Origin: an uncultured Bryobacterales bacterium
GTDB taxonomy: Bacteria > Acidobacteriota > Terriglobia > Bryobacterales > UBA6623
Assembly: GCA_946887065.1 (NCBI GenBank)
Contig: CAMPKL010000083.1
Location: 1-10,002, forward strand
Reading direction: 5' to 3'
DNA length: 10,002 nt
Of this stretch, positions 6,283 through 10,002 are shown in pieces; the first letter of the stretch is position 1, and each line of letters begins with the position of its first letter. The translations under genes were made by a program, and so were the position numbers. The notes under the pieces are model-generated. The model did not search any database and was not told where the DNA came from. It was given only the letters and a program-made list of their open reading frames with translations.

Positions 6283-7047
6283 ATGAAATTGCAAGGCAAG
6301 ACCGCCCTCGTCACCGGAGGGGGCACCGGGATGGGCCGCGCCATCTGTGAGCTTTTCGCTGCCGAAGGCGCCAGCGTTGCGATCAACTACCGCTCGTCCC
6401 GCGAAGCCGCCGAGGAAGTCGTCAAGGCCATCGCCTCACGAGGCGGCGAAGCGTTTGCCGTTCAAGCCGACGTATCCAAGCAAGAAGACGTCAACCGCAT
6501 GGTCGATGAAGTCGATTTCCGCTGGGGCCGGCTCGACATCCTGGTCAATAACGCCGGATGGAGCCATTTAACGCCGCACGCCGACCTGGACGCCCTCACC
6601 GACGAAATCTGGGACCGTACGCTGGATACGAATCTTCGCGGTACGTTCTACTGCACGCGCAAGGCGGTTCCGCTGTTGAAGCGGCAGGGCGGCGTCATCA
6701 TCAATAACATCTCGTCGTCGGCCTTCCATGCGTCGGGCAGTTCGATCATCTATGCCGCCTCGAAAGCAGCGGTGGTCACGATGACCAAGTCTCTGGCACG
6801 GGCGCTAGCCCCCGATATCCGCGTCAACGGACTCGCGCCGGGACTCGTGCGGACGAGTTTCGCGGGTTGGCCCGCCGAGGCTTTTGAGAGGGGCAAGCGG
6901 TCCTCGCCCATGGGCCGGCTCGCCGAGGTCGATGAAGTCGCCAAGGCGGCGTTGTATTTGGCGGCGGACGCCACGGCCACGACAGGCGAAGTGTTGATCA
7001 TCGATTGCGGCCGCACAACGCTCGGGCCGCGCGACGCGGCTCGCTAG
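6283..7047 (+). CDS. Short-chain dehydrogenase/reductase (FabG-like SDR)
   Basis: A 254-residue classical SDR, an NAD(P)(H)-dependent cytoplasmic oxidoreductase. The cofactor loop TGGGTGMG is at 11-18, DV of the adenine-binding site at 63-64, NNAG at 89-92, and the catalytic set is Asn117, Ser144, Tyr157 and Lys161 (YAASK), followed by RVNGLAPGLVRT after the active site. The C-terminus holds the usual substrate and tetramer segment ending GEVLIIDCG. NYRSS after the second strand, with Arg37, suggests a preference for NADP(H). The substrate cannot be told from sequence; relatives include 3-oxoacyl-ACP reductases and sugar or alcohol dehydrogenases. No fatty acid genes are nearby, so the name fabG is not used. 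The start has no Shine-Dalgarno, but TACAAT ends 11 nt before it, suggesting a leader of only about 4-5 nt. It ends one base from the stop of dut on the opposite strand. Confidence 0.9.
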   Translation: MKLQGKTALVTGGGTGMGRAICELFAAEGASVAINYRSSREAAEEVVKAIASRGGEAFAVQADVSKQEDVNRMVDEVDFRWGRLDILVNNAGWSHLTPHADLDALTDEIWDRTLDTNLRGTFYCTRKAVPLLKRQGGVIINNISSSAFHASGSSIIYAASKAAVVTMTKSLARALAPDIRVNGLAPGLVRTSFAGWPAEAFERGKRSSPMGRLAEVDEVAKAALYLAADATATTGEVLIIDCGRTTLGPRDAAR

Positions 7048-7048
7048 C

Positions 7049-7498
7049 CTAGGCGCCGGTCGAGCCGAAGCCTCCTTCGCTGCGGCTGGAGTCGTCCAAT
7101 GCCTCGGCCCACTGCCACTCCGGCGCGGCATAGGCCCCGATCACTAACTGGGCCACCCGCTCGCCCGGCTTGACCAGATAAGTCTCGCGGCTGAGGTTGA
7201 TCATCAGCACGCGAACTTCGCCGCGGTAGCCAGGGTCAATCGTCCCCGGCGCGTTGATCAGCGTGACGCCATGCTTGGCGGCCAAGCCGCTGCGCGGCCG
7301 CACCTGTCCTTCGTAGCCCGGAGGGATCTCCAACGCAATGCCGCAACCGACCGACGCGCGGCCGCCCGGCGCCAGCACGGCCTCCTCCACCGCGTATAGA
7401 TCCATGCCGGCATCTTCATCCGGCCCATGCGCGAAACAGGGCAATCTGGCGTCTGGATGCAGTTTCCTGGCGCGAAGTTGTAGACGTACGGCTGACAA
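7049..7498 (-). CDS. dut: Deoxyuridine 5'-triphosphate nucleotidohydrolase (dUTPase)
   Basis: The enzyme hydrolyses dUTP to dUMP and pyrophosphate, keeping uracil out of DNA and supplying the precursor of dTMP. All five motifs of the trimeric family are present in the 149 residues: AGMDLYA (30-36), RPRSGLAAK (67-75), INAPGTIDPGYRGEV (81-95, with the catalytic Asp in TIDPGYRG), GERVAQLVI (112-120), and the flexible C-terminal arm RSEGGFGSTG (139-148). The start is TTG 7498, supported by AGGAGG 9 nt upstream; no ATG lies nearby in frame. The length is typical for the family. The gene faces away from the transporter gene across a short promoter region and ends tail-to-tail with the SDR gene, with a single base between the two stops and no terminator hairpin visible. 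Confidence 0.96.
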   Translation of the reverse strand: MSAVRLQLRARKLHPDARLPCFAHGPDEDAGMDLYAVEEAVLAPGGRASVGCGIALEIPPGYEGQVRPRSGLAAKHGVTLINAPGTIDPGYRGEVRVLMINLSRETYLVKPGERVAQLVIGAYAAPEWQWAEALDDSSRSEGGFGSTGA

Positions 7499-7507
7499 GG
7501 ATCGGCT

Positions 7508-7513
7508 CCTCCT
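7508..7513 (-). promoter_or_regulatory. Shine-Dalgarno site that fixes the TTG start of dut
   Basis: On the minus strand AGGAGG, within GAGGAGGAG (7506-7514), stands 9 nt before TTG 7498. This ideal spacing is the main reason for accepting the rare start codon. Confidence 0.85.
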
Positions 7514-7525
7514 CGGAGTCCGCCT

Positions 7526-7555
7526 ATTTTACCGGCCCGGTCGCCGGGCAACCAA
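7526..7555 (-). promoter_or_regulatory. Putative dut promoter with an inverted repeat in its spacer
   Basis: On the minus strand TTGGTT (7550-7555) and TAAAAT (7526-7531) are separated by 18 bp, a fair sigma-70-type pair; the -10 is a near-perfect match and the -35 is weak. The spacer contains GCCCGG-TCG-CCGGGC as read on the plus strand (7535-7549), a perfect 6-bp inverted repeat with a 3-nt centre. This could bind a regulator, or could be chance in GC-rich DNA. Confidence 0.5.
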
Positions 7556-7562
7556 TTCCACC

Positions 7563-7568
7563 TAGAAT
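7563..7568 (+). promoter_or_regulatory. Putative -10 box (TAGAAT) for the VIT1-type transporter
   Basis: TAGAAT ends 9 nt before ATG 7578 and 6 nt before the in-frame GTG 7575. A transcript starting about 7 nt after the box would begin at or within a few bases of the start codon. No Shine-Dalgarno and no clear -35 are seen. Confidence 0.45.
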
Positions 7569-7577
7569 TAGTTCGTG

Positions 7578-8336
7578 ATGGACGACGATGGCCGGCGGGC
7601 CCAGCTAGAGGCTTCCCACACCCGTCAAGCCATTCGAAGCCGCCTGGCGTCAGGACCTGTTCATAGCTATCTTCGCGACTTCATCTACGGCGCTATCGAT
7701 GGCGCCGTGACAACCTTCGCCGTGGTGTCGGGCGTGGCGGGAGCCGACCTCTCCAACTCGATCGTCATCATCCTGGGCATCGCCAATTTAATTGGAGACG
7801 GATTCAGCATGGCGGCAGGCAACTTCTTGGGGGTTCGCGCCGAGCGCCAACAACGCGAACAACTGCGCTCGATCGAACATCAGCACATCTCCGATTACCC
7901 CGAAGGAGAGCGCGAAGAGGTTCGCGAGATTTTCCGCCAGAAGGGCTTTGAAGACCGCGATCTGGACCGCGCCGTCGACATCATCACCGCAAACCGGGAC
8001 CGGTGGGTGCAGACGATGCTCACCGAGGAACACGGGGTTTCTCTGTCCGGGCCGTCGCCGGTGCGTGCGGCGCTGGTGACTTTCGTGGCCTTCCTGTTGG
8101 TCGGAGCCATTCCCCTGTTGTCCTTCGTTTTCGACCACCTCGGAACGAACGTGGACAACCCATTCTTTTGGAGCGCGACATTCACCGGCATCGCATTCTT
8201 CCTGACGGGCGCCCTCAAGTCGCGGTTCGTCGAGCAGTCCTGGCTTTCAGCCGGGCTGGAGACCCTCGCCGTCGGCGGTTCAGCGGCTGGCCTGTCCTAT
8301 GTCGTCGGGGCCTTGCTCGGCGACCTAGCGCGCTAA
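7578..8336 (+). CDS. VIT1/CCC1 family iron/manganese transporter
   Basis: A 252-residue inner-membrane protein of the VIT1/CCC1 family, which moves Fe2+ or Mn2+ out of the cytoplasm, usually by proton exchange. The first helix carries the family signature [19 protein letters not shown] (about 34-52), and the second holds [17 protein letters not shown] (73-89). A charged cytoplasmic segment (about 89-160) follows, with Glu-rich patches such as [12 protein letters not shown], matching the metal-binding domain between helices 2 and 3 in plant VIT1. Three more membrane helices lie at about 164-186, 196-214 and 224-248, giving the usual five. GTG 7575 is an alternative start one codon earlier; I use the ATG. 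No metal regulator gene is adjacent. Its TAA (8334-8336) overlaps the stop codon of the beta-CASP gene on the other strand. Which metal is carried cannot be told from sequence. Confidence 0.93.
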   Translation: MDDDGRRAQLEASHTRQAIRSRLASGPVHSYLRDFIYGAIDGAVTTFAVVSGVAGADLSNSIVIILGIANLIGDGFSMAAGNFLGVRAERQQREQLRSIEHQHISDYPEGEREEVREIFRQKGFEDRDLDRAVDIITANRDRWVQTMLTEEHGVSLSGPSPVRAALVTFVAFLLVGAIPLLSFVFDHLGTNVDNPFFWSATFTGIAFFLTGALKSRFVEQSWLSAGLETLAVGGSAAGLSYVVGALLGDLAR

Positions 8337-9751
8337 GTCAGTTCCACGCTCTGGCCGGCCTGAGGCAATACCGCCTCTAGTCCATAGTGCTCTTTGATTG
8401 CGACTTTGAAGGCCAACGATTGCTCGGGCTCGCCGTGAACCAGAAACACGCCTTTGAGACGTTTGGTGAATGGCCGCATCCACTGCAACAATTCCCGCTG
8501 ATCCGCGTGTCCGCTCAGCTCGTTCAGCTTCACCACGTCCGCTCGCAGCCGAACCGGAACGCCAAAGATCGGAACTTCCATCCGCTTCTCCAACAGCTTG
8601 TGGCCCAACGTATGTTGGGCTTGATAGCCCGTGATCAGAACGGTATTGCGCGGGTCTGAAATGTTGTTCCTCAAATGGTGCAATACCCGGCCCGACTCGC
8701 ACATCCCCGAGGCCGAAATCACAATAAACGGATACGTTAGATCGTTGAGCGCCTTCGACTCCTCCACGCTGCGGGTATAACGCAAGCGGCCGAAGGCGAA
8801 GGGGTCGCGCTTTTCAGTCAGGAACTTGGTCGTCTCCGGATCAAAGCACTCCGGGTGCGCCCGGAACACTTCCGTGACGTTGGTCGCCAGCGGACTGTCG
8901 ACGAAAATCGGCAGCTCCGGAATACGCTTCTCCAGCATCAGCTCATGCAGCAGCAAGACCACCTGTTGTGTGCGCCCCACAGCGAAAGCCGGCACAATCA
9001 GCTTGCCGGCGCGTCCGGCCGTGCGTCTCACTGTTTCGGCGAGCTTTTCCTTGACCTCGCCTTCGCCGCGGTGGAGCCGACCGCCATACGTCGACTCGAT
9101 AATCAAATAGTCCACTTCGGCCGGCATCGGCTGAGGGTCGCGGATGATCGGCAACCCAGGTCTGCCCACGTCGCCCGAGAACGTGAGGTTCACGGTGCTG
9201 CCTGCCTTACGTTCCTGCAACACCACGGCCGAGGACCCCAGCATGTGGCCCGCGTCGTAGGATTCATAGCTGAGCGTCTCCGTTAGGGCGGTGCGCACTC
9301 GGTAATCCACCCTCTTGAAGAGCGGCATGGTGTTGTCTGCATCCTGCTTGGTGTAGAGGGGCTCCACCGGGCCGCCGTCCGCATCGGGGTCAATCCGGCG
9401 CCGTCGCGAGCGCCGCCGATTGAGGAACTCCGCATCCTTCTCGTGGATGTGCCCCGAATCCCTCAACATGGCGCCGCAAAGATCAACCGTCGCCGGAGTC
9501 GCGTAAATAGGCCCTGAGAAGCCGCTCTTCACTAAAGAGGGCAAGTTTCCGCTATGGTCGATATGCGCGTGCGACAGAACGACCCCATCGACGGAATGAC
9601 CAGGAAACGGCAGGTTGGTATTGCGTTCGCGGGCCTCCGTGCGGCGGCCTTGAAACAGCCCGCAATCCAGTAATATTCGCTGCCCGTCGACCGTCAACTC
9701 GTGCATCGACCCGGTGACGGTCCCGACGGCCCCGCGAAATGTAAGCTTCAT
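8333..9751 (-). CDS. Beta-CASP metallo-beta-lactamase family RNase-like protein (CPSF/YSH1 type)
   Basis: A 472-residue cytoplasmic metalloenzyme of the group related to the eukaryotic mRNA 3'-end nuclease CPSF-73 and to the bacterial TTHA0252 RNase. The di-zinc site is seen as HAHIDHSG (His61, His63, Asp65, His66), His169 in DAGHMLGS, Asp194 in SGDVGRP, and a later His in SGHAD (415). The inserted beta-CASP domain has IIESTYG (motif A, Glu219), the [14 protein letters not shown] segment (motif B, about 346-359) and a C-terminal RMMR-type region ending with LVHGEPEQ. The expected role is endo- or 5'-exonucleolytic RNA processing. An unusual run of seven Arg in RRRSRRRR (112-119) lies between the first zinc motif and His169. 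The gene follows the universal stress protein gene by 15 nt, probably as an operon. AAGGA, overlapping the upstream stop, is the only Shine-Dalgarno candidate, 12 nt before ATG 9751. Confidence 0.93.
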   Translation of the reverse strand: MKLTFRGAVGTVTGSMHELTVDGQRILLDCGLFQGRRTEARERNTNLPFPGHSVDGVVLSHAHIDHSGNLPSLVKSGFSGPIYATPATVDLCGAMLRDSGHIHEKDAEFLNRRRSRRRRIDPDADGGPVEPLYTKQDADNTMPLFKRVDYRVRTALTETLSYESYDAGHMLGSSAVVLQERKAGSTVNLTFSGDVGRPGLPIIRDPQPMPAEVDYLIIESTYGGRLHRGEGEVKEKLAETVRRTAGRAGKLIVPAFAVGRTQQVVLLLHELMLEKRIPELPIFVDSPLATNVTEVFRAHPECFDPETTKFLTEKRDPFAFGRLRYTRSVEESKALNDLTYPFIVISASGMCESGRVLHHLRNNISDPRNTVLITGYQAQHTLGHKLLEKRMEVPIFGVPVRLRADVVKLNELSGHADQRELLQWMRPFTKRLKGVFLVHGEPEQSLAFKVAIKEHYGLEAVLPQAGQSVELT

Positions 9752-9756
9752 TGTTC

Positions 9757-9766
9757 GGAATATTCC
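9757..9766. repeat. 10-bp palindrome in the gap between the stress protein and beta-CASP genes
   Basis: GGAATATTCC is a perfect palindrome filling most of the 15-nt gap (9752-9766). On the minus strand it overlaps the AAGGA that could serve as ribosome binding site for the beta-CASP gene. Such a short palindrome may be chance. Confidence 0.35.
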
Positions 9767-10002
9767 TTAGATGCTGATAACTGGGCAGGCCGCCTCGCGG
9801 ATCATGGCATAGGCGTTGGTGCGAATCCCGCCCAGCGCGCCATGGTCGACGCTGCGTCCCACGACCAGCACATCCGCATCGGTCTTCCCGATGACCTCGT
9901 TGGCGTACGTGATCGGATCCAGCCCGTCGATGTGCAGTTCCGCCTTTGCCACGCCGGTCAACGTGATCGCCCACGCGGCCAGCGGTCGGATCGCTACGAA
10001 GA
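9767..10002 (-). CDS. Universal stress protein family, C-terminal part (partial)
   Basis: The frame is open from the window edge, so the start is missing; 77 residues are visible, ending at TAA (9769-9767). The visible part has the second half of a UspA-like fold: LHIDGLDPITYANEV, then the beta strand DADVLVVGRSVDH, a glycine-rich turn HGALGGIRTNAYAMI, and the family ending REAACPVISI. In ATP-binding members this turn follows G-2x-G-9x-G-S/T; here RTNAY replaces the final G-S, so ATP binding is doubtful. Usp proteins act in the cytoplasm in stress and energy-limitation responses. A TTG at 9961 is in frame but lies inside the conserved domain and is not the true start. The beta-CASP nuclease gene follows after 15 nt and is probably transcribed with it. 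Confidence 0.8.
   Translation of the reverse strand, partial: FVAIRPLAAWAITLTGVAKAELHIDGLDPITYANEVIGKTDADVLVVGRSVDHGALGGIRTNAYAMIREAACPVISI

Noticed and set aside
5814..6350. 178-codon open frame on the plus strand
   Set aside because: It is antisense to the DUF2235 gene and runs into the SDR start in another frame; no domain is seen.
6243..6386. Longer N-terminus for the DUF2235 gene, starting at 6386
   Set aside because: The added 48 residues would be antisense to the conserved cofactor loop of the SDR and show no family similarity. TTG 6242 sits just before the conserved domain start and has AAGGCGG 8 nt upstream.
1..10002. Defence island, mobile element or CRISPR array
   Set aside because: No transposase, integrase, toxin-antitoxin pair, nuclease-helicase cluster, direct repeat array or tRNA attachment site was seen; the genes are ordinary chromosomal ones in mixed orientation.

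Overview
This is a compact, GC-rich bacterial chromosome segment carrying ten protein genes plus a short cut-off gene tail. The gene content suggests an environmental Acidobacteriota (Bryobacterales/Solibacter-like) genome: a secreted multiheme cytochrome fused to TPR repeats, a Tat-exported Gfo/Idh/MocA oxidoreductase, a DUF2235 hydrolase, and a bacterial beta-CASP nuclease. This placement is an inference from gene style; no marker RNA is present, and Planctomycetota or another deep soil phylum is possible.

Layout. Positions 1-4495 read mainly on the + strand: the last 48 codons of mutL; a heptaheme cytochrome c with nine TPR repeats (246-2615); a 271-bp spacer ending in a strong ribosome binding site; a Tat-signal Gfo/Idh/MocA gene broken by an in-frame TAA (2887-3945, with its 3' part continuing in frame to 4179); a clear rho-independent terminator (4204-4233); and a small basic helical protein (4265-4495). 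On the - strand lie a DUF2235 serine hydrolase (6242-5214) and then pyrF (5192-4458), closely spaced and probably co-transcribed. An SDR dehydrogenase (6283-7047, +) diverges from the DUF2235 gene across only 40 bp and converges on dut (7498-7049, -). A VIT1/CCC1-type metal transporter (7578-8336, +) diverges from dut and converges on a beta-CASP metallo-beta-lactamase RNase-like gene (9751-8333, -). That gene lies 15 nt downstream of a universal stress protein cut off by the window edge.

The neighbours do not form one pathway. Housekeeping functions (mismatch repair, UMP synthesis, dUTP removal) are mixed with redox, metal and RNA-processing genes. No mobile element, CRISPR array, tRNA or rRNA was seen, and I found no convincing new multi-gene system. 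The points most worth checking are the clean premature stop in the Gfo/Idh/MocA gene, a recurring TANAAT box 9-12 nt before start codons that lack Shine-Dalgarno sequences (short-leader transcripts), and a symmetric -10 that may fire both ways between the SDR and DUF2235 genes.
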